Below are positions 24,385-34,851 of a stretch of 64,000 nt of DNA, piece after piece. This stretch comes from Glycomyces sp. TRM65418 (GTDB taxonomy: Bacteria; Actinomycetota; Actinomycetes; Mycobacteriales; Micromonosporaceae): NCBI RefSeq assembly GCF_019710475.1, contig NZ_JAJFAX010000009.1:124001-188000 (forward strand). Direction: 5' to 3'. Within the stretch, counting starts at the first letter, position 1; the number at the start of each line of letters is the position of its first letter. The notes under the pieces are model-generated. The model was not told the origin of the DNA. It worked only from the letters and a program-made list of their open reading frames with translations, and did no database searches. A program made the position numbers and the translations under genes.

Positions 24385-25536
24385 TCAGAGCGTGGACAGG
24401 TAGGTCGTCAGGGTCTGCTCGTACGCGGCCGGGTCCTCGTTCCAGGAGGCGGTGTGGCCCGAGGCGGTTTCCATGACGGTGGTGCGGTCCGGCGGGAGGA
24501 GTTCGGCGAACTCGAGGGTCGCGCGGTGGTCGACCGTCTCGTCGGCGGTGTCCACGAACAGGAGCATCGGCATGTCGAACTCGTCGGCGAAGTTCCGCTG
24601 GTCGAGGTCGTCCAGGTCGATGTCCGCGCGGTATTCCACGATCCGCTTGGCCGCCCATGTGATCGGCGCGATGACGTCGCGGTCGGCGGCCTGCATGTCG
24701 AGGGTCGAGTTCCAGTCCATGACGGGCGAGTCGAGGACCATGCCGCGCACCGCGTCGGTGTCGGCGAGCTTGCGCGCGGCGACGGCGACGGTCGCGCCGC
24801 CCATCGACCAGCCGTGCAGGATCACGTCCTCCGCGCCGTTGGCCAGCGCGTAGTCGACGGCGTCCACGACGTCGTCGCTCTCGTGCTCGCCGAGGCTGTG
24901 CAGGCCGTTCGGCGCGTCGGGCGCGCCTTCGTCGTTGCGGTAGGTGACGGCGAGGACGGGGTGGCCGAGGTCGTGGTAGGTACCGACGGCGCGGAGGGTC
25001 TCGGCCGGGGAGGCGTTGCGGCCGTGGACGGTGACGACCCAGGTCGAGCCTTCGGCGGGCACGAGCCAGGCGGGCATGTCGCCGAGGTCGGTGGGGATGT
25101 CCACGGTGGAGTAGTCGAGGCCGAGGCCGGTCTTCGGGTCGTCGCGGAAGGTCCACTTCTCAATGCGGGCGGCGGTGCCCGCGGTGAGGTCGCCGTAGAG
25201 GACGGCCTCCAGGGCGCGGGTGACGGTGTCGTCGTCGGCGGTGATGATCTCGCCGACGACGGCCTGGCCGTCCTCCCATTGGAGGCCCCACGTGCCGGGC
25301 CGTTCGGTGGCCGAGCCGAGCGGGAGGGTCACGGTCGTCTCGTCGACGGCTTCGACGGTGAGCGAATAGGCGTCCTCGCCGTGCTCGACCTTGAGGACCT
25401 CGCCCGAGAAGTACCAGCCCGCGCCGCCGAGCCCGGCGAGGGCGAGCACGAGGAGCACGCTGAGCGCGATGATGAGCGGGCGCAGCCAGCGGCGGCGCTT
25501 GCGGGCCGGGGCCTCGGTTTCCACGGTTGTCGTCAC
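24385..25536 (-). CDS. Membrane-anchored alpha/beta hydrolase
   Basis: A 383-residue protein. Residues about 19-42 (LIIALSVLLVLALAGLGGAG) form a single signal anchor after a basic cytoplasmic start, so the enzyme faces outside. The hydrolase core contains the oxyanion region WVVTVHGRNASP, the nucleophile elbow HGWSMGGATV (Ser), an acid in MLLFVDTADETVDH and a late histidine in METASGHTASW. Substrate unknown; peptidase, esterase or lipase are possible. The 178 bp between it and the RidA terminator hold nothing recognisable. Confidence 0.78.
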   Translation of the reverse strand: MTTTVETEAPARKRRRWLRPLIIALSVLLVLALAGLGGAGWYFSGEVLKVEHGEDAYSLTVEAVDETTVTLPLGSATERPGTWGLQWEDGQAVVGEIITADDDTVTRALEAVLYGDLTAGTAARIEKWTFRDDPKTGLGLDYSTVDIPTDLGDMPAWLVPAEGSTWVVTVHGRNASPAETLRAVGTYHDLGHPVLAVTYRNDEGAPDAPNGLHSLGEHESDDVVDAVDYALANGAEDVILHGWSMGGATVAVAARKLADTDAVRGMVLDSPVMDWNSTLDMQAADRDVIAPITWAAKRIVEYRADIDLDDLDQRNFADEFDMPMLLFVDTADETVDHRATLEFAELLPPDRTTVMETASGHTASWNEDPAAYEQTLTTYLSTL

Positions 25537-25625
25537 GGCGTGTCCTCGGTGGTCAAAGGGGCATTCCGCTCGATCCTAGTCGGCGCGGACACACGGTGCC
25601 GCGGGCCCGCGTATAGGCTGCGGAC

Positions 25626-26777
25626 ATGACGGAGCGAGACGAATTCGCATGGCTCGACGGCATCCTCGAACGCGCGGTGGACGGCGGGCAGGTGCCCGGC
25701 GTCGTCGCGGGCGTGGCCGACGGCCGGGGCTCACGGGTCGCGGCCGCCGGCTCGCTCGCGTTCGGCGGCGCGCCGATGCGGCGTGACACGCTCTTCCGGA
25801 TCAGCTCGAACACGAAGCCGATCACGGCGGTCGCCGCGCTCGCGCTGGTGGACGACGGTGTGCTCGATCTCGAGGCGCCCGTGGACGACCTGCTGCCGGA
25901 GCTGGCGGACCGCCGGGTGCTGCGGAATCCGGACGGCCCGCTCGACGACACCGTCCCGGCGCGACGCCCGATCACGGTGCGCGACCTGCTCACGTTCACG
26001 TGCGGGTTCGGGCTCGAGGGCGCGATGTTGACGGCGGACGACCCGTGGCCGATCTTCACCGCCGCGGTCGAGCGGGACCTGCACACGTTCGGGCCGCCGC
26101 AGCCCGCGAGCATGCCGGACGCGGGCACGTGGACGGCGCGGCTCGGCGAGCTGCCGCTCGTGGCCCAGCCGGGCCACATGTGGCTGTACAACACCGGCAC
26201 GCAGATCCTGGTGGCCCTGATGTCGCGGGCGGTCGGCAGACCCTTCGACGAGATCCTGCGGGAGCGGGTGCTCGCGCCCCTGGGCATGGACAACACCGCG
26301 TTCTGGGCCTCGGACCCGTCCCGGTTGCCGACGGCGTACCTCCGGGAGCGCGGCGAATTCACCGTCTTCGACCCGCCGGACGGGCAGTGGGCGGTCGAGC
26401 CGGCCTTCCCCGACGGGAGCGCGGGGCTGCTCTCGACGGCCGACGACCTGCTCGCCTTCGGACGCATGCTGATGCGCGGCGGCGACCCCGTGCTGCGGCC
26501 GGCGACCGCGGCCGAGATGATCCGGGACCAGCTCACGCCGGAGCAGTACGCGAACGCGTGGCCGGGGTTCAGCTTCCTCGACGGGCGCGCCTGGGGCTAC
26601 GGGGTCTCGGTCCTCGACGACGGCTCGTACATGTGGGAGGGCGGCCTGGGGTCGGTGTGGATCAACCTGCCCCACGTCGACCGCACGGTGGTGGTGCTGA
26701 CCCAGGCGAGCATCGACGAGCAGGGGCTGCCGGGCGTCTGCGTCGAGGTCATCGAGGCGGCCAGGTCCACCGCCTAA
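25626..26777 (+). CDS. Serine hydrolase of the class C beta-lactamase/esterase family
   Basis: A 383-residue protein of the penicillin-binding-protein-like serine hydrolases. The SxxK catalytic motif is in LFRISSNTKPITAVAALAL, the Tyr motif appears as YNTG in MWLYNTGTQILVALMSR, and LLSTADDLLAFGRML is a typical family block. The third motif reads EGGLG, not KTG or HTG, so esterase or peptidase activity is more likely than beta-lactam hydrolysis. No signal peptide is visible, so it is probably cytoplasmic. It converges on the LigD-like gene with a 4-bp overlap. Confidence 0.82.
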   Translation: MTERDEFAWLDGILERAVDGGQVPGVVAGVADGRGSRVAAAGSLAFGGAPMRRDTLFRISSNTKPITAVAALALVDDGVLDLEAPVDDLLPELADRRVLRNPDGPLDDTVPARRPITVRDLLTFTCGFGLEGAMLTADDPWPIFTAAVERDLHTFGPPQPASMPDAGTWTARLGELPLVAQPGHMWLYNTGTQILVALMSRAVGRPFDEILRERVLAPLGMDNTAFWASDPSRLPTAYLRERGEFTVFDPPDGQWAVEPAFPDGSAGLLSTADDLLAFGRMLMRGGDPVLRPATAAEMIRDQLTPEQYANAWPGFSFLDGRAWGYGVSVLDDGSYMWEGGLGSVWINLPHVDRTVVVLTQASIDEQGLPGVCVEVIEAARSTA

Positions 26778-27682
26778 CGCAGGGCGTCCAGGCGTTCCCG
26801 CGCCTCGGCCGCCGAGGCGGCGTGGTCGTCGATGTCGGCCCACGGGTCGGTCTTCTGCGCCAGGCGTTTGCGGATGGAGGTGCTCGAGTGGCCGTTCGGC
26901 TCGGCCCGGCCGAGTTCGGCCCAGTCCAGCGGCGTCGCCACCGGCGCGCCCGCCCGGGCGCGCAGCGAGTACGGGGCGATGAACGTCTGGCCGTAGGCGT
27001 TCCGGTTGACGTCCAGGAAGATCCGGTCGCCGCGGCGGTTCTTGCGCTGCGCGGTCGTCAGGCGGTCGGGGTCGGCCGCGGCGAGGCGGTCCGCCATGGC
27101 GTCGGCGAGGTCGCGGACGGCGTCGAAGTCGGCGGAGCGGTCCAGCGGCGCGACGACGTGGAAGCCGCGCCCGCCCGTGGCCTGCACGAACGGCGTCAGG
27201 CCGACGTCGGCGTAGAGGTCGCGCGCCCGGCGGGCGACGTCCCGCAGCGTCGAGACCGGGACGCCGTCAGGCGGGTCGATGTCGACGACGAGACGGTCGG
27301 GGTGGTCCGGTTCGTCCACAGTGGAGAGCCAGACGTGGAACTCGATGGTGGCCTGGTTGGCGAGGTAGAGCAGGGTGGCCTCGTCGTCGCAGACGACGTG
27401 GTTGACCGAGCCCTCGTCGACCTGGGGCATGTCGACCACGCGGACCCAGTCGGGGAAGTAGTCCGAGGCGTGCTTCTGGAAGAAGCCGGCCTCTCCGATG
27501 CCGTCCGGGTAGCGGCGCAGCGTCAGCGGCCGCCCGGCCAGGTGCGGGAGCATCGCGTCGGCGACCGCCCGGTAGTGGTCGAGCATGTCGCCCTTGCTCA
27601 CATGCCCCTCGGGAAAGAGTTCCTTGTCGAGGTTGGACACTTTGATGTCGTGGCCGCCGACCTGCATGGTCTCCGCCGCCAT
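26774..27682 (-). CDS. LigD-type polymerase/primase domain protein
   Basis: A 302-residue stand-alone polymerase (POL) domain of the LigD/archaeo-eukaryotic primase type: VSNLDKELFPEGHVSKGDML at the N-terminus, FFQKHASDYFPDWV, NQATIEFHVWLSTVD, the metal-binding pair in LVVDIDPPDG, and TPFVQATGGRGFHVVAPL. In bacteria such proteins fill gaps and add nucleotides in non-homologous end joining with Ku and LigD ligase, or act alone as PrimPol-like enzymes. No ku or ligase gene is in this window. Start ATG 27682 has GGGGTGAG upstream. Confidence 0.88.
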   Translation of the reverse strand: MAAETMQVGGHDIKVSNLDKELFPEGHVSKGDMLDHYRAVADAMLPHLAGRPLTLRRYPDGIGEAGFFQKHASDYFPDWVRVVDMPQVDEGSVNHVVCDDEATLLYLANQATIEFHVWLSTVDEPDHPDRLVVDIDPPDGVPVSTLRDVARRARDLYADVGLTPFVQATGGRGFHVVAPLDRSADFDAVRDLADAMADRLAAADPDRLTTAQRKNRRGDRIFLDVNRNAYGQTFIAPYSLRARAGAPVATPLDWAELGRAEPNGHSSTSIRKRLAQKTDPWADIDDHAASAAEARERLDALR

Positions 27683-27926
27683 ATGGCTCACCCCCCGGAA
27701 GTCGTACCCGCGGAGGTACCCGGCTGGCGGCACCCGGAAACGGACGCCCCGGAGGACGTGAGCGGATCCCCGCAGCCGCCGTCCGGGGCCGGGGTGCAGG
27801 TCAGCGGCCGGTCGAGCAGGGGCTTCCGACGAAGGGGACCCGCGAGGCGGTCGCCCTGGGTCGCCCCAGGGTGCGCTGCGGACCTGTGCGGGCGTCCGTG
27901 GACACCGTTCCGGCCTGAGCCGCCGC

Positions 27927-28817
27927 TCAGTCCGCGGCTTCTCGGGCGGCGGCGATGAAGTCGGCCAACGCCGGAGTCGGCCGTGCCGTATTCGGCCAGG
28001 CCAGGACCACCGTGCTCGGGGCGATGCCCTCGACCTCCCGGTAGGCGATGTCGGGCCTCGCGTAGTAGCGGGCCGCGCTCGCGGGCGCCAGCGCTATGCC
28101 GTCGCCGTTCGCGATGGCGCTCAGCCAGTCGTCCGGGTGCTCGGTGACCGCGCCGATCCTCACCGGGCGACCGCCGCGGGCCTCGGCCGCGATCCAGTGG
28201 TCGCGGAAGGCGCCGGTCGCTCCCGGGGCGGCGACGAACGGCTCGTCGAGCAGGTCCTCGAACCGCAGCGACGCCGACTGCGCCAGCGGATGGTTCGCGG
28301 CCATCGCGACGCAGCGGGGCTCGGTGAGCAGCGGCAGCAGCGCGAAGTCCTCCCGGCTCGGGAACGGCAGCCGCATGAACGCCGCCTCGACCTCCCCTGA
28401 GACCATGCCTTCGATCGGCGCGCCCCAGCTCGCCTGGCGCATCTCCACCCGCCAGCCGGGCCGCGACGCCCGGAACGCGGCGATGACGTCCTGGGTCTTC
28501 TCGTTCGCGGCGCTGGCGAGGAACCCGATGCGGAGCACTCGGGTCCTCTCGGCTTCGGCGGCCCTGACCGCGCGTTCGGCCTCCACCCAGCTCCCCAGGA
28601 CGCCGGGCACGGCCGCAGCCAGCGCCTGCCCGGGTCCCGTCAAGGCCATGCCCGACTTCGATCGGACGAAGAGCCTCGCGCCGAGCCGCTCCTCCAGTTG
28701 CCGGATCTGCTTGGTCAGCGCGGGTTGGGAGACGTAGAGCCGGGCGGCCGCGCGGGTGAGGTTGCCTTCCTCGGCGACGGCTCGGAAGTAGCGGAGCAGT
28801 CGGGTGTCCACATCCAT
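27927..28817 (-). CDS. LysR-family transcriptional regulator
   Basis: A 296-residue LysR protein: N-terminal HTH (LLRYFRAVAEEGNLTRAAAR, LYVSQPALTKQIRQLEERLG) and a two-lobed substrate-binding domain starting RVLRIGFLASAANEKTQDVI. It is divergent from the DoxX-like gene with about 100 bp between, the usual arrangement for a LysR protein and its target. The inducer is unknown. The 244 bp downstream, up to the LigD-like gene start, contain no gene. Confidence 0.85.
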   Translation of the reverse strand: MDVDTRLLRYFRAVAEEGNLTRAAARLYVSQPALTKQIRQLEERLGARLFVRSKSGMALTGPGQALAAAVPGVLGSWVEAERAVRAAEAERTRVLRIGFLASAANEKTQDVIAAFRASRPGWRVEMRQASWGAPIEGMVSGEVEAAFMRLPFPSREDFALLPLLTEPRCVAMAANHPLAQSASLRFEDLLDEPFVAAPGATGAFRDHWIAAEARGGRPVRIGAVTEHPDDWLSAIANGDGIALAPASAARYYARPDIAYREVEGIAPSTVVLAWPNTARPTPALADFIAAAREAAD

Positions 28818-28830
28818 AACCGGAGGTTAT
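28816..28830. promoter_or_regulatory. Short dyad at the LysR start
   Basis: ATAACC-GGA-GGTTAT, a perfect 6-bp inverted repeat overlapping the LysR start codon region. It lies where LysR autoregulatory sites are often found, but the T-N11-A pattern is not exact. Confidence 0.35.
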
Positions 28831-28921
28831 CGACGCATGTATTGGACACCGCGAGAGGGGCATCCGAGACTGGAGTGACTCGGCGGAACGGCCGCCGGGA
28901 CTGTCTTGAGGAGCCGCTGCA

Positions 28922-29269
28922 ATGGTCGTCGCGCTGGTCGTCGTCACTCTCGTCACCGCCCTGTGCAACGCGGTCGAGGCCGTCGCGAACTTCATGCGGG
29001 CCGAGTGGGTGAAGCGGAACTCCCGTGCGGTCGGGGTGCCCGACTCGTGGCTGCCGTTCCTCGGTTTCGTCAAGGGCGCGGCGGCGGTCGGGCTGGCGAT
29101 CGGGTTGGTCTGGCGGCCGCTGGGGATCGCCGCCGGGGCCGGGCTCGTCGTGTTCTTCGTCCTGGCGACCGCGCTGCACCTCCGCGAACGCGTGTTCCAC
29201 AACTTCGCGGGGCCGCTGCTGTTCCTGGCGCTCAGCGTGGCCGTGCTCTGGCTGATGATCGCCGCCTGA
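28922..29269 (+). CDS. DoxX-like small membrane protein
   Basis: A 115-residue protein with four predicted transmembrane segments (VVALVVVTLVTALCNAVEAV, WLPFLGFVKGAAAVGLAIGL, LGIAAGAGLVVFFVLATALH, LLFLALSVAVLWLMIAA). The pattern G(F/L)VKG(A)AA(V)GLA after the first helix fits the DoxX-like family of unknown function. It probably answers to the divergent LysR gene. The ATG is preceded by GAGCCGCTGCA, a weak ribosome site. Confidence 0.7.
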   Translation: MVVALVVVTLVTALCNAVEAVANFMRAEWVKRNSRAVGVPDSWLPFLGFVKGAAAVGLAIGLVWRPLGIAAGAGLVVFFVLATALHLRERVFHNFAGPLLFLALSVAVLWLMIAA

Positions 29270-29277
29270 GAGGAGGC

Positions 29278-29313
29278 GGTCGGCGGGACTCGGCAGCTCG
29301 AGTCCCGCCGACC
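29278..29313. terminator. Bidirectional terminator between DoxX-like and chitinase genes
   Basis: Perfect 15-bp inverted repeat (29278-29292, 29299-29313), 6-nt loop, between two convergent genes. Confidence 0.75.
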
Positions 29314-29334
29314 GGTGGGGTCAGCCTTCCGGGA

Positions 29335-30786
<1,452 letters not shown>

Positions 30787-30803
30787 TGTTCCTCCCAAAG
30801 GTA

Positions 30804-30828
30804 AAGAGACTTAACTGATAAGTCTCTT
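30804..30828. promoter_or_regulatory. Operator-like dyad upstream of the chitinase
   Basis: AAGAGACTTA (30804-30813) and TAAGTCTCTT (30819-30828) form a perfect 10-bp inverted repeat with a 5-bp spacer, 18 bp upstream of the start codon in an AT-rich patch. It differs from the Streptomyces DasR box and from the dyad at 2275-2309, so another regulator probably acts here. Confidence 0.65.
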
Positions 30829-31092
30829 AATTTTTACGGGAGCGCCCTGGGAAGTCAAGGATTCACATCGAAAAATTTCAATAGCCGCCTACGTCGGGAA
30901 TGGGAGCGTTTGAATGCCACGGAGGGCGACGATCGCCTCGACACTTTCGGTTTGCGCGGCGGCGCTACAGTATTCCTCGAAGGCAGGCAGGGCCGGAGGG
31001 GCGGGACCGCTGCGCCCGCATTCGCGAGTCGAGTGCGGACACAGCGGCACCGCCCCTCGCTCTTCCCTTTGCGACGCAAGGACAGTGGCGGC

Positions 31093-32064
31093 TCACAGCC
31101 AGCCGTTGCGTTTGAAGCCGCGATAGAGCAGCACGCACACCGCCGCCATCAGGAGCAGCGCCGCCGGATAGCCGAACGGCCAGTGGAGCTCGGGCATGTC
31201 GTCGAAGTTCATGCCGTAGATGCCCGCGATGAGCGTGGGCGCCAACGCGATCGCCGCCCACGCGGAGATCCGCTTCATGTCCTCGTTCTGCCACGTGGCG
31301 ATCTGCCCCTGGTGGGCCGTGAGCACCGTGGTCAGCAGGCTCATGCACGTGTCGATCGCCCCGTCCACGCGGACGAGGCGCCCGGCCGACGCCTCCATGC
31401 GAGGCCCTTCGAGGGCCGGAATGCCGCTGCGGCGCTCTTTGATCAGGTGCGCCAACGGGATCAGGGGGCGCACGGCGTTCTGGAACTCCAGGGTCTCGCG
31501 GATGAGGAAGTAGACGTCCTCGTTGCGATCGACGCGCAGGCCGGAGAAGACCGCGCGTTCGAGGTCGGCGACGTCGTCGGCGAGGTCCTCGACGGCCGCG
31601 TCGTACTCCTCGACCACGGCGTCGAACAGGGCGTGCACGACCGCGGCCGCGCCGCCGGTGCGGAACGCCGGGTCGCTGAGCCGTTCGCGCACGGCCGCAA
31701 CGGGATCGGCGACGCCGCGCCTGACGGTCACGAGCGAGCGGGCGTCGGTGTGGACGGCGAGGTCCCCCGTCTCGACCTGGCGGGTCGCCTCGACGTACCA
31801 GACGGTCTTGACGAGCAGCATGACCGCGCCGTCCGCGGTCTCGACCCCGGGCCGCCGGTGGAGGGCGTGCGCGGGACCGGACCCGAAGCGCTCCAAGCCG
31901 AGCGCGTCCAAGGCGAGGTCGAGCGCGCCGGGCTCGGGGGCGTCCAAGGCGACCCAGACGAACGCGTCGTCGGCGGCGGCCGCGCGCAGATCGTCCGCGG
32001 TGCCGCGACGGTCTTCGACCCCGTCGGGGCCGACCACGGTGTAGTCGATCATCGGCGCCCCCAT
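31093..32064 (-). CDS. CorA-family divalent-metal transporter
   Basis: A 323-residue CorA-type channel protein: a long cytoplasmic N-terminal domain, a coiled-coil region (EEYDAAVEDLADDVADLERA) and two C-terminal membrane helices with the signature YGMNF between them (APTLIAGIYGMNFDDMPELH), ending in a basic tail. It should carry Mg2+ or Co2+ inward. Start ATG 32064 or 32052 are both possible. It is monocistronic; the 264 bp to the chitinase promoter contain nothing recognisable. Confidence 0.88.
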   Translation of the reverse strand: MGAPMIDYTVVGPDGVEDRRGTADDLRAAAADDAFVWVALDAPEPGALDLALDALGLERFGSGPAHALHRRPGVETADGAVMLLVKTVWYVEATRQVETGDLAVHTDARSLVTVRRGVADPVAAVRERLSDPAFRTGGAAAVVHALFDAVVEEYDAAVEDLADDVADLERAVFSGLRVDRNEDVYFLIRETLEFQNAVRPLIPLAHLIKERRSGIPALEGPRMEASAGRLVRVDGAIDTCMSLLTTVLTAHQGQIATWQNEDMKRISAWAAIALAPTLIAGIYGMNFDDMPELHWPFGYPAALLLMAAVCVLLYRGFKRNGWL

Positions 32065-32229
32065 CCCGAACCCCCACCCACCCAGAGGGGACCGAAGCCT
32101 AGCGCGATCATGCCCGCCGGGTCCGACAGGAATCGGCGCCGAGAAGGCCGGCGCGGCGATCATTCACCCGATCGGGTGTCAGATCGCCGCCGACCCGAGC
32201 GGTCGGAGGCCGACCGCCGCCGGCCGATG

Positions 32230-34851
32230 TCAGTCGCCGTAGACGATCCGGTGGGCCGCCTCGTGGGCCCGGCGGGTCAGCCTCCGGTAGTGGTTGAGGA
32301 AGCGCTCGGTGTCCTCGCCGAAGCCGAGGGTCTGCGCCAGCGCCGCCAGCTCGGGGCCCGACCGCGGCAGGTCGTCCCTCGGCACGCCCCGCGCCAGCGT
32401 CATGTCGTTGCGCACCCGCGACACGAACTCCCAGGCCTCCTTCAGCGCCTGGAAATCCGCGCGGCTCAGGTGCCCGGCCGCCGCCGCGGCCTCCAGCGCG
32501 GGCACGGTCCGCGTCGTGCGCAGCGCGGCGTCCTCGCCGTGCTCCAGCTGCAGCAGCTGCGCGGTCCACTCGATGTCGACGAGGCCGCCGCGGCCGAGTT
32601 TGGTGTGGCCGTTCGGGTCCGCTCCCCGCGGCAGGCGCTCGGAGTCCACGCGCGCCTTCACTCGCCGGAACTCGATCCGTTCGGCCTCGGTGAGCCCGCC
32701 GGGCCGGTACCGGACGCGGTCGGCGAACACGGTCCAGGCCTCGCACAGCGCGGGGTCACCGGCCACGGGCCGGGCGCGCAGCAGCGCCTGGCGCTCCCAC
32801 AGGCGCGCCCGGTCGTCGTAGTAGCGGCGGTACGCGGCGAAGCTCGGCGCGATCGGCCCGCCCTTGCCTTCGGGCCGCAGGTCGAGGTCGATCTCCAGCG
32901 GAGGGTCGGCGGTCGGGGCCGCGAGGAGCTGCCGCACGGATTCGACGACCTTCGCGGCGGCCTTGCGCCCGGCGTCGTCGTCTCCGGTGTGGACGAACAC
33001 GACGTCGGCGTCGGAGCCGAAGTTCATCTCGCGCCCGCCCAGGCGGCCCATGCCGATCACGGCGATCGGCGGCGCGCCGGGCACGTCCCGGGCGGCGATC
33101 TGCAGGGCCGCTTCGAGCACCGCGTCGGTGAGGTCGGAGAGGGCCAGGCCCACGGCCTGGTCGTCGAGGAGGCCGAGGAGGTCGGCGGCGGCGATCCGGA
33201 TGAGTTCGCGGCGGCGGATGGCGCGCACCACGCCGATCGCGGGCGTGGCCTCGGCGTGCCGCGACGCGGCCTGGCTCATGCCCGCGGCCAGTTCGTCGCG
33301 CGGGCGCGGCGTCAGGTCGGCGTTGTCGGAGAGGTAGCGCAGCGACTGCGGCACGTGGAGCAGGAGGCTCGTGAAGTACCGGGACGTGCCGAGCAGGCGG
33401 GCGAGCCGGACCGCGGCCGGGCCGCCGTCACGCAGCAGCCGCAGGTACCAGGGCGTGGACCCCAGCTTGTCGGAGACCTGCCGGTACGCGAGGAGCCCGC
33501 GGTCGGGCTCGGGCGAGTCGGCGAGCTCGTGGAGCACGACCGGCAGGAGCGCCTTCTGCACGGTGGCGGTGCGGGAGACGCCCGCGGTGAGGTTCTTGAT
33601 GTGCGTGAGGGCGCTCGCGGGGTCGTTGAAGCCGAGGACGGCGAGGCGCGAGGCGGCCTCGGACTCGGTCATGCGCAGTTCCAGCGTGGGCACGCGGGTC
33701 ACGGCGTCGAGCAGCGGCTTGTAGAGGAGCTTCTCGTGCAGGCGGCGCGCGGTCGTCGCGTGCGCCCGCCAGGCGGCGAGGAAGGCCTCGTCGGTGGTGT
33801 AGCCGAGGGTCCGGGCGAGGTGGTGGAGCGGCTCGCCGCCCTCGGGCACGCGGTGGGTGCGCAGGAGCCGGTGGAGCTGGAGCCGGTGCTCGACGGTGCG
33901 CAGGAAGACGTAGGTGCCGGCCAGTTCCTCGCCGTCGCGTCGCGCCAGGTAGCCGGCGGCGACGAGGACATCGAGCGCCTCCAGTGTGGACCGCACGCGT
34001 AGCGAGGGGTCGCCGCGGCCGTGGACGAGCTGGAGCAGCTGCACGGCGAACTCGATGTCCCGCAGGCCGCCGGGGCCGAGTTTGATCTCGTACTTGCGTT
34101 CGGCGGCCGGCACCGACTCGGCGACCTTGCGGCGCATGTCCCGGATGTCGGCGACGACGCCGGGCCGGTCGGCCGCACCCCAGATGAACGGCTGCACGGC
34201 CGCGAGCCAGTCGAGGCCCAGCGCCAGGTCCCCCGCGGCGGGCCGGGCCTTGAGCAGGGCCTGGAACTCCCAGGTGCGGGCCCAGTCCTTGAGGTAGGCG
34301 AGGTAGGAGTCGATCGAGCGCACGAGCGCGCCGTGGCGGCCCTCGGGTCGCAGGCCCGCGTCGACGGGCCACGTCGCGGGCCCGACGATCTGGATCATGC
34401 GGGCGGCCTGCCGGGTGGCGAGGTCGAGGTTGCCGTCGGCGACGAACACGACGTCCACATCGGAGACGTAGTTGAGCTCTTCGGCGCCGGTCTTGCCCAT
34501 GGCGATCACCGCGAGCCGCGTCTGGCCGGGGAGGTCCTCGCGGGCGAGTTCGAGGCCGCGCGCGAGCACGGCGTCGGCCAGGCGGGACAGGGCGTCCGAA
34601 GTGGCCCGCAGGTCCGTCAGGCCGGTGAGGTCGGCGGCGGCGATCCGCAGCAGGTTCGCCTTCCACGCGTGGTTGAGCGTCGTGGCGGTCGCCTCGCGGA
34701 TGCGGCCGAAACCGGCGTCCTCGTCCTCGGTGAGGGCGGCCTCGACCGCGGGGTGGGCGCGCAGGAAGTCCCCCAGCGCGTTGCTGGCCTCGACGACGGC
34801 GAGCCGGGCCTCGTCCGCGTCGACGCCCTCGGCGTCCTCGTGGTCAGGCAT
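32230..34851 (-). CDS. glnE: Bifunctional glutamine synthetase adenylyltransferase/adenylyl-removase
   Basis: An 873-residue protein with two nucleotidyltransferase domains, each with the GSD-type site: NYVSDVDVVFVADG in the N-terminal deadenylylase half (note VSD for GSD) and NFGSDADVVFVHTGDDD in the C-terminal adenylylase half. Both are followed by a GlnE helical block (EIKLGPGGLRDIEFAVQLLQ; KLGRGGLVDIEWTAQLLQLE). It controls GlnA by adenylylation in response to PII. It is about 100 residues shorter at the N-terminus than many homologues. Its start overlaps the amidotransferase gene by 8 bp, and glnA lies 6.6 kb away. Confidence 0.92.
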   Translation of the reverse strand: MPDHEDAEGVDADEARLAVVEASNALGDFLRAHPAVEAALTEDEDAGFGRIREATATTLNHAWKANLLRIAAADLTGLTDLRATSDALSRLADAVLARGLELAREDLPGQTRLAVIAMGKTGAEELNYVSDVDVVFVADGNLDLATRQAARMIQIVGPATWPVDAGLRPEGRHGALVRSIDSYLAYLKDWARTWEFQALLKARPAAGDLALGLDWLAAVQPFIWGAADRPGVVADIRDMRRKVAESVPAAERKYEIKLGPGGLRDIEFAVQLLQLVHGRGDPSLRVRSTLEALDVLVAAGYLARRDGEELAGTYVFLRTVEHRLQLHRLLRTHRVPEGGEPLHHLARTLGYTTDEAFLAAWRAHATTARRLHEKLLYKPLLDAVTRVPTLELRMTESEAASRLAVLGFNDPASALTHIKNLTAGVSRTATVQKALLPVVLHELADSPEPDRGLLAYRQVSDKLGSTPWYLRLLRDGGPAAVRLARLLGTSRYFTSLLLHVPQSLRYLSDNADLTPRPRDELAAGMSQAASRHAEATPAIGVVRAIRRRELIRIAAADLLGLLDDQAVGLALSDLTDAVLEAALQIAARDVPGAPPIAVIGMGRLGGREMNFGSDADVVFVHTGDDDAGRKAAAKVVESVRQLLAAPTADPPLEIDLDLRPEGKGGPIAPSFAAYRRYYDDRARLWERQALLRARPVAGDPALCEAWTVFADRVRYRPGGLTEAERIEFRRVKARVDSERLPRGADPNGHTKLGRGGLVDIEWTAQLLQLEHGEDAALRTTRTVPALEAAAAAGHLSRADFQALKEAWEFVSRVRNDMTLARGVPRDDLPRSGPELAALAQTLGFGEDTERFLNHYRRLTRRAHEAAHRIVYGD

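Noticed and set aside
25626-26777. Beta-lactamase conferring resistance
   Set aside because: SxxK is present but the third motif is EGGLG rather than KTG/HTG and no signal peptide exists, so an esterase-like serine hydrolase is more likely.
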